From Anoplopoma fimbria (Eukaryota > Chordata > Actinopteri > Perciformes > Anoplopomatidae), in assembly GCF_027596085.1 (NCBI RefSeq), contig NC_072465.1, positions 9,782,553 through 9,846,552 of the forward strand: a DNA stretch of 64,000 nt, read 5' to 3'. The notes beneath the pieces are model-generated. The model was not told where the DNA came from. It made no database searches and saw nothing but the letters and a program-made list of their open reading frames with translations. Below, one piece after another: positions 45,401 through 53,599 of this stretch. The first letter of the stretch is position 1, and each line of letters opens with the position of its first letter. Made by a program: the position numbers and the translations under genes.

Positions 45401-48265
45401 AATTCCAATCCGCTGGACGGCCCCGGAGGCCATCACCTACAGGAAGTTCTCCTCCTCCAGTGACGTGTGGAGCTACGGAGTGGTCATGTGGGAGGTGATG
45501 TCCTACGGAGAGCGACCGTACTGGAACCTCACCAACAGAGACGTGAGGACAGTTTGTTTCACCAACTTTGCCCCCTCACTGTTTTGTTGCAGCAGACACT
45601 GCAGCCTCGTGCATTTATTTTCTTTTTTTGCAGGTGATCAAATCCGTGGAGGAGGGCTACAGGCTGCCCGCTCCCATGGGCTGCCCCGGTCCTCTGCACA
45701 CGCTCATGCTGGACTGCTGGCAGAAGGACCGCAACGAGAGGCCGCGCTTCTGCCAGATAGTCACCGTTCTCGACAAGCTAATCCGCAACCCGGAGAACCT
45801 GAAGTCCATGGACACGCTCTGCAGGTGGGTGGGCCGCTGAATGGATCCACGTTCGGCATCCTGTCACACGCCGAGGAGTCTTTTGATCCAATTTGGCCAG
45901 GCGAATTCGCCAGACATTTAATCAAATATTGGTTTGCGTGATTAGCAGATTATGCCGCAAAAAATCAAAGCGGGACGCCTGCTGCGTGGGGCTGAGAAGA
46001 TGATCCGCCGGACAATGTCTGCTGACAGGCTGTTAGGTTGCTAAGTAGCCGTGCTGGTGTGGGAGCCGGGGTAAATCCAATCTCATCCCGCTGCTTTCAA
46101 ACCTGAGCGCAGTGGGATGAAGCTGCAGCCCAAAAGTTTCCCTCAAAGTTCTCCCGCAAATGAAGCGAGCAGCTGCGTTGGTTTTTCCAATAAGCTCATT
46201 CCTGATAGACGCGCTGTGAGTAAAAGCCTGGCTGTGATATTGAGATCGATCCACTTCAAATCTAGGAGCACGTTTGAGAGGACACCAAGACGGACCTGCG
46301 TAAATTGCTCAGTTCGGATCCCGGGTCCTACGGAGCCAGTGATGTGTGGCCCTGTGTCTGTCAGCGAGAGGTAGTGAAAGAGGATGAGGAGCAGTGTTCA
46401 GGATCTCTCCCTGTATTAATCTACCCAAAGCAGCCATCCTGCAGCCACAGCCACCACCTCTTCTCTATCATTTTAAACGCTATTGATTTTCTGCCTCAGC
46501 TACTAGCCCCCCCCTTTTCCCTCCCGGTCGCTCTGCCTCTTGCTCACTTTTTGCCTATTTTTCTCATTTTCAGACTCCCTCTCACTAATCTTTTTGTCTT
46601 CTCATTTATCTTCCTCTCTCTCTCTGTCCATCTATGTCCATCCGTCTCTCTCTCTTTCTCTGTCCTGCAGTTTAAACAGTCCCCCGCTGATGGAGAGAGC
46701 CATCCCCGACTTCAGTAGCTGTAACTCAGTAAATGACTGGCTGGACACCATAAAGATGAGCCGCTACAAGGACCACTTTGCGGCAGGGGGGTACCAAACT
46801 CTGGGACACGTCATAAGCATGAACCAAGGGTGAGTGCTGACGTGGACGAAGGGTGATAACAACTAAGTTCGACCACTGTTGTGTATTTCCTTTGGTCGAT
46901 TGCCACCTCCACGGCTCCATCTAATGAGCGTCTTCCATTGAGCTCCAGTCACAACACCGATAAAGCCTCAGGATCTGAGCTTGTTTCTATTTTAATCAGA
47001 CTTCAAGTCTGTCCTACACAACTATCATCATCTCGTTTATAATGTGCAATTGAAATGACTCTGGCACCCTTTGCGGCAAATCGCAATGTGCCTCAAATGA
47101 AGCTGATATGTAAAAAAAGGAGTCCATCAAATGATACGATCATTTGTGTTGGCCAACAACAGGTGAAGGACTGGTTAAAGAAAAAAATGGAGGGTGAAAT
47201 TTCTGTCACAGAATTTTAGGTACATTCACGAAATAACTCAGATCGCTTCTACTTTTTTGGATGGGTGTCAAGCTACTGTCAGAGAAGCTAAACATTCCTG
47301 CAGCCAGTGGTGCAGGAATGTTTGCACGGTGGTGTAGTGGCTAGCACTGTCGCCTCAAAGCAAGAGGGGCCCGGGTTCAATTCCCGGGCTGGACAACCTT
47401 CTGTGTGGAGTTTGCATGTTCTCCCCATGTCAGCGTGGGTTCTCTCTGGGTTCTCCGGAGTTCCTCCCACAGTCCAAAGACATGCACCTTAGGTTAATTG
47501 AAGACTCTAAATTTCCCGTAGGTGTGGATGTGAGTGTGAATGGCTGTTTGTCTATATATGTCAACCCTGTGATAGTCTGGAGACCTGTTCAAGGGGAACC
47601 CTGCCTTCACCCAATGACAGCTGGGATCGGCTCCAGCACCCCCGTGACCCTTAACAGGATAAGCGGTTACAGATAATGAATGAATGAATGAGGAATATCT
47701 ATATAGGGAGAGGGTCCTATGCCGGTCCACCATGTTTCATTGCTATTTTTCCTACAGAAGCCCAAAATGGACAAACCAAACACTGGCTCCAGAGAGGGAC
47801 TTTCACATTTTTACATTGCAGCTTGAATTTGGTGGCGTAAATGCACCTAAAAGCATCTGTGGGTTATTTTACACACTTGGAAATGGTAGGGTGTATTAAG
47901 TTTGTTGCAATTTGCAAACTCACCACTAGATATCACAAAATCCTGCACACTGCTCCATTAAGTTGATATTGATCATTTACACATCCAGCAGTTACACAAC
48001 AACATTATTATCATATAATATTATTTTCTTCTCTGTTGGCTGTTTAGGTACAAAGAGACCCTGCCGACTATTTGAATATTTACTAAGCCGTCATGGGCCA
48101 CTAAAACATAGATTTTGATGTGTGTGTCTGTTTGTGTGTGTGTCCTGCAGGGACATCCAGCGGCTCGGGGTGACACTGATGGGCCACCAGAAGAAGATCA
48201 TGACCAGCGTCCAGCTGATGAGGGCGCAGGTCCTAAACAAAAGTGTGCCGTCTGTGCACGTATAA
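24397..48265 (+). CDS. epha8: Eph receptor tyrosine kinase, EPHA8 type; coding exons 4-17 (5' end outside window)
   Basis: Single-pass membrane receptor kinase for ephrins on neighbouring cells. Joined exons: 24397-24552, 24722-25138, 32018-32142, 34695-34857, 37064-37160, 38400-38467, 38746-38871, 39429-39614, 40650-40711, 41387-41596, 45393-45542, 45634-45824, 46671-46829, 48151-48265. All phases agree and give 740 complete residues plus a leading partial codon. Order (residues counted from the first complete codon): Cys-rich module 1-52, FN3-1 53-190, FN3-2 191-287, TM about 295-315, juxtamembrane Tyr350 and Tyr356, glycine loop 382-389, Lys407, Glu424, HRD Asp500, DFG Asp518, activation-loop Tyr533, SAM domain, C-terminal VHV. 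The motif [20 protein letters not shown] after the membrane helix and the SAM stretch AAGGY..LG favour EPHA8 over other EphA members, from remembered paralogues rather than a search. The ligand-binding domain and signal peptide are absent, so exons 1-3 lie upstream. Confidence 0.9.
24722..25138 (+). CDS. epha8: epha8 exon 5: first fibronectin III domain with Gly-rich insertion
   Basis: Acceptor CCAG, donor GTAGGG. The exon encodes [20 protein letters not shown], a CxxC pair (CEDC), then [10 protein letters not shown] and the end VNITTNQA, all standard for Eph FN3-1. The exon is 417 bp; Eph exon 5 is normally about 336 bp. The surplus (81 bp, 27 codons) lies between the last Cys of CEDC (residue 104) and RFVP (residue 136), positions 24880-24972, and is rich in Gly and Ala. 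No AG acceptor is placed so that the excess could be removed as a canonical mini-intron. N-glycosylation sequons NGT, NYS and NIT are visible. Confidence 0.93.
25139..27770. other. epha8 intron 5, first part
   Basis: No gene or named repeat recognised. The small ORFs lack motifs. Confidence 0.6.
27777..28400 (-). pseudogene. Antisense decayed coding segment, unrecognised, coiled-coil-like
   Basis: Two minus-strand frames overlap. One is open from beyond 28380 to 27880 and includes [40 protein letters not shown] and [14 protein letters not shown]. The other (28157-27777) includes [40 protein letters not shown] and [20 protein letters not shown], a strongly charged heptad-like composition. The simplest reading is one former ORF with a frameshift near 28120, or two exons of a mobile gene. 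I do not recognise the family. It lies within receptor intron 5, opposite strand, next to a transposon-family fragment. Confidence 0.4.
28653..29335 (-). pseudogene. Antisense fragment of a multicopy teleost transposon-type gene (hAT/ZBED-like suspected)
   Basis: Minus-strand reading from about 29313: [29 protein letters not shown], then a donor-like GTAATG at 29214. Coding sequence resumes after TTTTGACAG at 29027 with [20 protein letters not shown] and [10 protein letters not shown], then TAG. Past the TAG the same frame continues [17 protein letters not shown], and a later stretch (about 28780-28670) reads [23 protein letters not shown]. The pattern K/W to stop is typical of decay. The motif order matches a protein family seen in many copies in fish genomes; the superfamily assignment is uncertain. 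It is not part of the receptor. Confidence 0.6.
29336..32017. other. epha8 intron 5, last part
   Basis: No feature recognised beyond short AACC/TTGCCTAAAC repeats near 29700. The 62-residue + strand ORF at 29338 has no identifiable domain. Confidence 0.55.
32018..32142 (+). CDS. epha8: epha8 exon 6: second fibronectin III domain, first half
   Basis: A 125-bp exon, the Eph standard. Acceptor TTGCACAG, donor GTACCG. It reads [18 protein letters not shown], then [21 protein letters not shown], the typical first half of Eph FN3-2 with the conserved Trp and the PNG..LEY.IKYYEK motif. It begins by completing the split Ala codon of exon 5 and ends on a whole codon. It follows a 6.9-kb intron that carries decayed antisense coding segments. 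Confidence 0.95.
32143..34694. other. epha8 intron 6
   Basis: Contains GT tracts at 32531-32567 and 33414-33466 (the second ending in a run of 11 or so G, 33466-33477) and a G10-plus run at 32745-32758. No gene. Confidence 0.7.
33414..33477. repeat. (GT)n microsatellite followed by poly-G
   Basis: About 52 bases of GT immediately followed by about 11 G. Confidence 0.95.
34695..34857 (+). CDS. epha8: epha8 exon 7: second fibronectin III domain, second half
   Basis: A 163-bp exon, standard for Eph genes. Acceptor TTCCAG, donor GTGTGT. It encodes [12 protein letters not shown], a glycosylation sequon NTS, then [20 protein letters not shown] and [14 protein letters not shown], the diagnostic end of Eph FN3-2. 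It ends with the first base of a split Ala codon completed in the transmembrane exon. Confidence 0.95.
34858..37063. other. epha8 intron 7
   Basis: AT-rich; no gene or complete mobile element recognised. Confidence 0.6.
37064..37160 (+). CDS. epha8: epha8 exon 8: transmembrane segment, GC splice donor
   Basis: Acceptor TTTCCAG. It encodes [14 protein letters not shown] and a hydrophobic run to AIIICRK, about 20-22 membrane residues followed by a basic stop-transfer. The reading into exon 9 ([10 protein letters not shown]) requires the exon to end after AAACG, where the intron begins GCAAGG rather than GT. Reading through instead gives [10 protein letters not shown] and a stop ending at 37227. 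No alternative GT donor preserves the conserved [10 protein letters not shown] junction. Confidence 0.88.
37161..38399 (+). other. epha8 intron 8, non-canonical GC-AG
   Basis: The intron starts GCAAGG and ends TTTGTATAG. A TG-rich tract (38332-38390) occupies the place of the polypyrimidine tract. A CNE-like stretch lies at 38090-38280. Confidence 0.8.
38328..38391. repeat. TG-rich tract at splice acceptor
   Basis: Interrupted TG repeats end nine bases before the exon 9 acceptor. Confidence 0.9.
38400..38467 (+). CDS. epha8: epha8 exon 9: first juxtamembrane exon
   Basis: A 68-bp exon encoding [20 protein letters not shown] plus GH, which I recognise as characteristic of EPHA8. Its donor is GTATGT. 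The acceptor is weak: the upstream tract is a TG repeat ending GGTTTGTATAG, with few cytosines. Exon length is not a multiple of three, so skipping would shift the frame before the kinase domain. Confidence 0.92.
38746..38871 (+). CDS. epha8: epha8 exon 10: juxtamembrane tyrosines and start of kinase
   Basis: A 126-bp exon, Eph standard. It encodes [18 protein letters not shown] with the two juxtamembrane tyrosines (residues 350 and 356) whose phosphorylation relieves autoinhibition in Eph receptors, then [20 protein letters not shown] entering the glycine-rich loop. Acceptor TTATCTTAG, donor GTGAAA. Confidence 0.95.
39429..39614 (+). CDS. epha8: epha8 exon 11: kinase N-lobe
   Basis: A 186-bp exon, Eph standard. 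It completes [12 protein letters not shown] (canonical nucleotide-binding loop), VALKTLK with catalytic Lys407, and [20 protein letters not shown] with the helix C Glu424. Human EPHA8, as I recall it, has GSGDSGEV in the loop; the canonical EFGEV form here suggests the fish protein keeps an ordinary ATP site. Acceptor GTTTAG, donor GTACGC. Confidence 0.95.
39615..40649. other. epha8 intron 11 with dispersed repeat copy 2
   Basis: Bases about 40385-40590 share GTCTCCTGGGTGAAAGT and the following GTGTTTGA..CCGACGC pattern with 8860-9145. The upstream GC-rich part (40080-40310) also looks repetitive. Confidence 0.55.
40650..40711 (+). CDS. epha8: epha8 exon 12: kinase hinge
   Basis: A 62-bp exon, Eph standard. 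Acceptor CCCTCAG, donor GTTGGT. It encodes [20 protein letters not shown], including the gatekeeper Thr (ITEYMEN) and hinge region. The final Arg ends on a whole codon. Confidence 0.95.
41387..41596 (+). CDS. epha8: epha8 exon 13: kinase catalytic and activation loops
   Basis: A 210-bp exon, Eph standard. Acceptor CTGTAG, donor GTGAGT. It encodes [17 protein letters not shown], the catalytic loop [10 protein letters not shown] (Asp500), the DFG motif in [20 protein letters not shown] and activation-loop Tyr533. All residues required for catalysis are present. Confidence 0.96.
41597..45392. other. epha8 intron 13
   Basis: AT-rich; a short CA tract near 41630 and a 12-bp-arm hairpin at 42801-42828. 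No gene recognised. Confidence 0.65.
45393..45542 (+). CDS. epha8: epha8 exon 14: kinase C-lobe
   Basis: A 150-bp exon, Eph standard, after a 3.8-kb intron. Acceptor CCCGACAG, donor GTGAGG. It encodes [20 protein letters not shown], the P+1 loop with the APE motif, then [20 protein letters not shown] and YWNLTNRD. The next intron is only 91 bp. Confidence 0.96.
45634..45824 (+). CDS. epha8: epha8 exon 15: end of kinase domain
   Basis: A 191-bp exon encoding [39 protein letters not shown] and [18 protein letters not shown]. Acceptor TTTTGCAG, donor GTGGGT. The usual kinase subdomain XI arginine (ERPRF) is present. It ends two bases into a Ser codon. With exon 16 at 159 bp the pair totals 350 bp, so the boundary looks shifted one codon relative to the 194 + 156 layout I remember for other Eph genes. 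Confidence 0.95.
46671..46829 (+). CDS. epha8: epha8 exon 16: linker and SAM domain start
   Basis: A 159-bp exon preceded by a long CT-rich tract and CTGCAG; donor GTGAGT. It encodes [20 protein letters not shown], then [20 protein letters not shown] and [14 protein letters not shown], the first helices of the SAM domain. The AAGGY..LG..I.MN stretch resembles EPHA8 SAM more than other EphA or EphB SAM domains, from memory of the paralogues. Confidence 0.95.
47324..47690 (+). mobile_element. tRNA-derived SINE in epha8 intron 16
   Basis: Begins GCACGGTGGTGTAGTGGCTA (A-box) with a B-box GGTTCAATTCC at 47374-47384. The body (GTGTGGAGTTTGCATGTTCT, CCTCCCACAGTCCAAAGACA, GGCTCCAGCACCCCC, CAGGATAAGCGGTTA) is the widespread fish SINE sequence. 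It ends in a (GAAT)n tail at 47677-47690. A likely imperfect target duplication, AGGAATGT at 47314 and AGGAATAT at 47691, flanks it. Not a functional tRNA. Confidence 0.88.
48151..48265 (+). CDS. epha8: epha8 exon 17: SAM domain end and C-terminus
   Basis: Terminal coding exon after TGTCCTGCAG. It encodes [20 protein letters not shown] and [17 protein letters not shown] followed by TAA at 48263-48265. GHQKKIM is the conserved last SAM helix of Eph receptors. The last three residues, VHV, fit a class II PDZ-binding tail (hydrophobic-x-hydrophobic). Confidence 0.96.
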
Positions 48266-50400
48266 CTCCCGACAGCGAGGTTTCTCATTGCTAAAAAAAT
48301 CTAGAAACCCAGGCTTCTACAAGGTCTAGAGGGACTCCGTGGAAGTTAAGATGATCTGATGAACGGGAGAGGAAGATGTGCGGGAACTTTACAAGACTTT
48401 TTTCCCCGAAGAGTTGAAGAACAAAATGAGAAAGTTTTAACTGTGGAGCGATGAAAACACATGAGTTCTTTGGGACAAGTCCGACCTTTCATTTTATTTT
48501 ATTTTTGTTCCTATCTGATCCCATTTTCTGAGTTTAAACGTCTTGTTTATTAATGGAAAAGACTGCCTTAATTACCACAAATATTTAAATTTCATCGCCA
48601 GCAAATAGAAGATAATTTATTATTGTCATGAATTTATCAGAGAGAGATATGATCTACTGAACCAGACGTTAGTACATGGAGTGATGTAGAGTGTCGGGAT
48701 GGGGTACGGGGAGGTTTGAAATATTCTAGTGTCTGATGACACTCGCTGTCTCTCCTGCAGCACCAGCTTGAGGAGACTTGAGGCCGAGAATGACGCTCGA
48801 GACAGAGAGAAGTGGAGAAAAAGTGAGATAGGGCTCACCCAAGTTGCCAGATCGTCTCCCATCAGCGGAGAAGACCTATTTCACCCCAGGCTATTAATAC
48901 CAACAAGAGGCACATTTCTCCGCCGTCTAACCTTGATGAATGACCCCAGGAGGAGCCCCAGAGCGCCTCTGCCCCGGCGTGAAGCTGCGTGGCGCACAAT
49001 TCGCTGTACTCAGAAGATGTGTGTGATTCAGTTACAGTGCACTTTATTCTACAATCCCTCTGTGTTGTGGAGGCTTTGCAGTTGTTTCCCAAATCTCGTC
49101 TCAGCCACGACTGGAGTCACGATGTACAAATTGAAAATAGTACGTAAATAATGACTACTTAAAGTATAAAACCCAAGAAGAGAAAGAGATATATAACATT
49201 CGCTAGTGTAGTAAGTTGCTCGCTCATGAGATTTCTCTCCAAACTTTCTTCACTGTGACGGAAAAGAAAATATATTTAAATTAGATGCTGATATGTTTAA
49301 ATACAACATAACTTCAAATACCGTGATAAATGCTGCATCTGAGGCATTTTCAGTATATTCAAGGATTTCTTATGAAACCTCTTATTTCAAATCTATTTTT
49401 CATGGATAGTAAATCTATTTCAGTTTTGAGTGTGAAAGTTTATTCTTGACCTTGGGAATAGTAGATTGATTAATTAATCTTTATAGATTCTCTATACGAG
49501 ATTCAGAGCATTAATATAGCAGTGAACAACATATAGTGGACAAATGTCTCCCAGACCAGAGAATGAAGTCGCCCTCCCTCTGTGTGTGAGTGTTGCGATC
49601 GGAGCCTTCCCTAGCTTTGTTTACATAGCCAGGCCGGCCCACGTGCCTTTTAAGTGCATGTGATTCTCTGTTGTGCCTGCTCTGGCTAGCTAAAGGCCAC
49701 CGCTCTACACTGCGATCAAACGGTGTGTCACCGCGAAAGCTTAGCACCCACCCTCTGGTTCCCCATCACGTACACACTGTTAGCTCTGTCGGCACCGTAG
49801 CCGTTGATTGCGCTGTTGGATTTGTTAGCACTGTTAGCGTCTAGCCGCCCGCTCAGCCGTGTCCATGCTGAGAGCCGTTTTCAGGCAATATGTGCTCTGA
49901 ATTCCAAATTTAGAATCTTTAACTGAAGGTTCACTTACTATATCTTAGCATATATGACTACTGGCCATCATGTGACTTAAGTTCCATGAAAACTGAGCAT
50001 ATTTCAGTGTGCTGGTGAAGATCGTGTGATGTGACTGAAGTCCCAAAAAATCCAGGTGAACCCTCAGTTAAAATGAGTTTGTCAAACTCTGTCAATCCTA
50101 TTGTTGATCTAGTTCAAATATATTTGAAACTACTAAAAAATATATATCTAAATCAAATCTTGTAAAGTCTATTTCAAATGAATCTATAATATATTATACA
50201 CTTCTCAAGGCATGTCAGGCTACATGCATTTTTGAATTACTTTCAGGTACAGAAATACATTTTCATGCAGCTTCAAGGCATTTTTGAAATGCATTATGAA
50301 GATCCCATATATTGAAAATGTATTTGGAATGTATGAAGGTCAAAATTAATATCAGCTATCATTTGCATTTTGCATTATTTTCAGCTAAGCAGCTGATATT

Positions 50401-51203
50401 TACCATGGATGTATAAAGAGAACTGGATACAGCGTTGGAGGCGGGACCACGTTCATTTTTACGTAAGCTGCACTCTGGGGGCAAATTAAGCAAATACAGT
50501 TTATATGAAATATATATTATCCTCAGCATCCGTGGAGCCCATAATGACAAGCTCACTACCTTTAACCCCGCCTCGCTCACATAGTTTGCATGCTCTTAGC
50601 AGGACCACGATGTATTAATGAGACACATAAACTTGTCATGTCTAACAACTAAATTCAGCGACATATCAAAATCAGGATTGGAAAAATAAAGCGAATCAAA
50701 ACTTGTGTGCCCATGGATGTATAGTCTGAGGTTGTGCCCTGTGCCTTTGCCCCGCGTGTTAGCAATACTACCTTAAATTCTGTTTAATATAGAGATGTTA
50801 AGACAGGCTTTACAGGCTTTACAGCATAAAACCCATGGATGTGTTATAAGATGATAAAAGTGACAAAAGGCAGCCAAAATAATCGTTTTTACAGCCTCAT
50901 ACAGCTAGCCTCAAGCCTATGAACCGGATATGCCATATGTGTGTCTGAGGCGTGTTCATTATGCCAGGGGAAATAACGGTGTCTTTGGCTATCAGTGCAT
51001 TTTACAACTTTAAGGACCTAATGATGTAAATAAGGGCTATTAAAGTGTTTGTACCGGAAGGTTGAAGTTTACAGTCGTCTCTTCCCCATTGTAATTCTAC
51101 GGGAAAAAAGTCAAGGACACAGAAATGTAATTACATGGTTTGGCCACTATAACCATTTTGCTTCAAAGTATCTCTTCCTGTATCTCTTTATACATCCGTG
51201 GTA
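50401..51203. mobile_element. Inverted-repeat-bounded element, about 0.8 kb
   Basis: TACCATGGATGTATAAAGAG at 50401 is matched, inverted and with one mismatch, by the sequence ending CATCCGTGGTA at 51203 (21-bp arms). Inside, CCATGGATGTAT-like words recur at about 50710 and 50830. No transposase coding was found; flanks show no clear target duplication. Probably a MITE-like non-autonomous DNA element. Confidence 0.6.
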
Positions 51204-52519
51204 TTAATGCTAACTCGCAACTAGATGCTAACTCAAGCTTCTACTTCACTATCTAGTGTGTAAGCTAGGTGTACAACACGAGTAGCGCTAATTAGCTAAG
51301 CACATTTTTTTTATTATTTAACTGCTGCTAGCACATAAAAATCTGTCAGATGTGTTTGTGAAAGAATTATCAGTAAAAGAAGGCAGCGCAAAATATCCGT
51401 CAGCTGAATTCTGTTACAGTGCTAAACATGCTAACTTAGCTACTAAGCTACCAACGTTGGCTGTGTCAGTAAAGTTTGACAGTAATCCATGAATTTATAT
51501 CGAAATCTATTCTAAAGTGACTCATGACTGCCAAACTTTCAAAAGTGTGTACAGCATTTTTATATTTCCTTAAGATTTCCCCTTAAAAAATGTTAATCAG
51601 TAGATCTCCTTAAATATTAACGCATCATAAGTATACTGTACATCGTTTTAGCTTTCAACCAAAATTAGACACACATTAGGGCGGATCGCCCACTATTACC
51701 CTAAGTTGTCGTTTGAACGTATTCTGATTATATTTTGCGGGGAGGGAGGGCTCCACCTGGAAGCCCTCTTGTTCCCTTGGGATTTAAAATGAATTAAATG
51801 GTACAGAAACTTGTCTAATTCAGTGGATATTCCAAGAGCAGCGTCAGCACCAATACCAATCAGTGCAATAATTCTGTACCCCAGAGTACACATTTTTATG
51901 GTATGAATGCTGGGGATATAATACACATAGGCTACACGGACTGTAAAATAAAGTGTTCTGATTAAATGTGATCACGCTGTTTTGCCTCAGTGTTGATGAA
52001 AAGCAGAAGAAGAACATGCAAGTATGTTTGTATCTAAACGCTCTCTAAAGTACATAATCATCCCTGATTTATACCCCCTCCCCCTCCGTGCCATCAAGGG
52101 AATGTCTTTTTCTTGTGCACCGCCGTAGGTTTTCCTCTAGATGATTGATGTCAGTTTTTATTAGAGAAGAACTTCATGATGTTCCTTGAACATGTATTAT
52201 AGTGGCATTTCACGACTGGTTTCAAAAGATTTCTTTTTTCTTTAGGATGCTTTTGGAGACACTGGACTTGGACCGAAATCCCATATTTTATAAAGTTAGG
52301 ATATGTTTTTGCTAGATGAATTGATTTATAATGTATACTGCAAGTTCAGTCACTGGGAGGGAGAAGAAATCAACAACCGGATTTATTCACATCATTATTT
52401 ATTCATGCTCATTTGTTTTTTTCCCAAATAATGCAACTCTGAGAGGTTTTCTTAGGGTTGATGAATCATCCTTGTTGCTAATGATAAACCATAAATGTGC
52501 AAACTGTCCATAAATACAC

Positions 52520-52525
52520 AATAAA
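52520..52525 (+). terminator. Candidate poly(A) signal AATAAA
   Basis: AATAAA followed by a GT-rich downstream stretch at about 52531-52547. It is a candidate end for the receptor transcript, about 4.3 kb after the stop codon. Alternatives with weaker context are at 50685 (inside the inverted-repeat element) and 51947. Confidence 0.4.
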
Positions 52526-52969
52526 GGAACGTTTGTCTGTGTGTGACTGCAACAGTGATTTTCCGACTATTTCTGAAACAATAGAGAGCTGATTTCAGCT
52601 CCGCTTGCTTTTAGTTCTTAATATTTGCACACTCTAAACCTCATGGGAGCTGTGGCTGTTGATGGCAAACAAAATGATAATTGTTTTCTGTTGATTTAAA
52701 GCTGCACTGAGTAATATTTTTACATCAACAATGGATCAAATTAATGTTATGTAAAAGGTGTTGCTCAACGTGACTAACCCACAGAGAATTATCATCCAAC
52801 CCTGAAGTTCCACACAGCAGCACGGAGACATTTACTGTTTCATTTAGCTCATTGTTTTTCTGCTCTGCATTACACATTCAAATCATCACTGTAGGCAGCT
52901 GATTTCACTAAGAAGTGACTAGCTGGTACAGAAAAAGTCAACGGTGTGTTCTGTCCAGGCTGCATCCTC
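52526..52969. other. Gene-free flank
   Basis: No feature recognised. Confidence 0.5.
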
Positions 52970-53400
52970 CAGTTCTGAAGCAATGTGTACTAAAACTTGA
53001 ATTCTCTCTACTGACCAGCAGGGGGCGACTCCTCTGGTTGTATAGAAGTCTATGAGAAAATGACTCTACTTCTCACTTAATTTATTGAGTTTATGGTTTC
53101 AATCTCTAGTTTCAAGTCTTCTTCAATACAGCATGATGTTCATTTAGTAAATTATGGTCCATTTAAAGTCAAATAGATCATAAAGCAGAGTATGTTTTAG
53201 GACGGTCTTATTGTGAGCAACATCACTCCTCCACGTTCAAAACATGCTAACCTCCCTTCTTCGGTTGCGAAAAAACAACATGGTAACGACCATAATCCAA
53301 GATGGTGACGGCAAAATCCCCGAACACAAGGCTTCAAAACAGTAGTCCACAATCCAAAGGGTGATGGGAGTCACAAATGCACGCAAATATGAGCGGAACA
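52970..53400. repeat. CAGGGGGCGACTCC dispersed repeat, copy B
   Basis: The most complete copy: it shares its left part with copy A and its right part (AATCCAAGATGG, GACGGCAAAAT, GCTTCAAAACAG, AGTCCAC) with copy C. The core at 53013-53029 is GACCAGCAGGGGGCGAC. Confidence 0.85.
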
Positions 53401-53599
53401 GTTTGCACGACAGCATGTCTTGCAAGTCAATCAACGTTGAGATTATCCTGACGTCAGAGAGATTCAGAAATGGAAGACAAATAGCTGTCTCTGGGTTCTA
53501 CGACTCAACAGGAGAGGGCGAAGCCATAGGACTACATGGGACAGAGGATTTCATATCTTGTACAGAGGGAAAATATATGATTTGATTGAATTAAAGTGT

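Larger units (their letters stand above)
48266..52525 (+). other. Probable epha8 3' untranslated region and flank (extent uncertain)
   Basis: After the stop codon I see no further exon with Eph homology. No AATAAA occurs between the stop and 50685, so either the 3' UTR is long or a variant signal is used. AATAAA hexamers lie at 50685-50690, 51947-51952 and 52520-52525. The last is followed within 10-25 bases by a GT-rich stretch (GTTTGTCTGTGTGTGAC), the best signal and downstream-element pair. A 0.8-kb inverted-repeat-bounded element sits inside this span. Confidence 0.4.

Noticed and set aside
45372..45941. 189-residue open frame over exons 14-15
   Set aside because: After exon 14 it continues through the 91-bp intron and out of frame across exon 15.
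47324..47400. tRNA gene on the + strand
   Set aside because: A and B boxes are present, but the sequence continues into the known fish SINE body with a (GAAT)n tail; no cloverleaf acceptor pairing was seen.
48729..49151. Additional terminal exon after TCTCCTGCAG at about 48760
   Set aside because: The acceptor-like site is good, but the reading frame has no Eph or other known homology and the SAM domain and stop are already complete at 48265.
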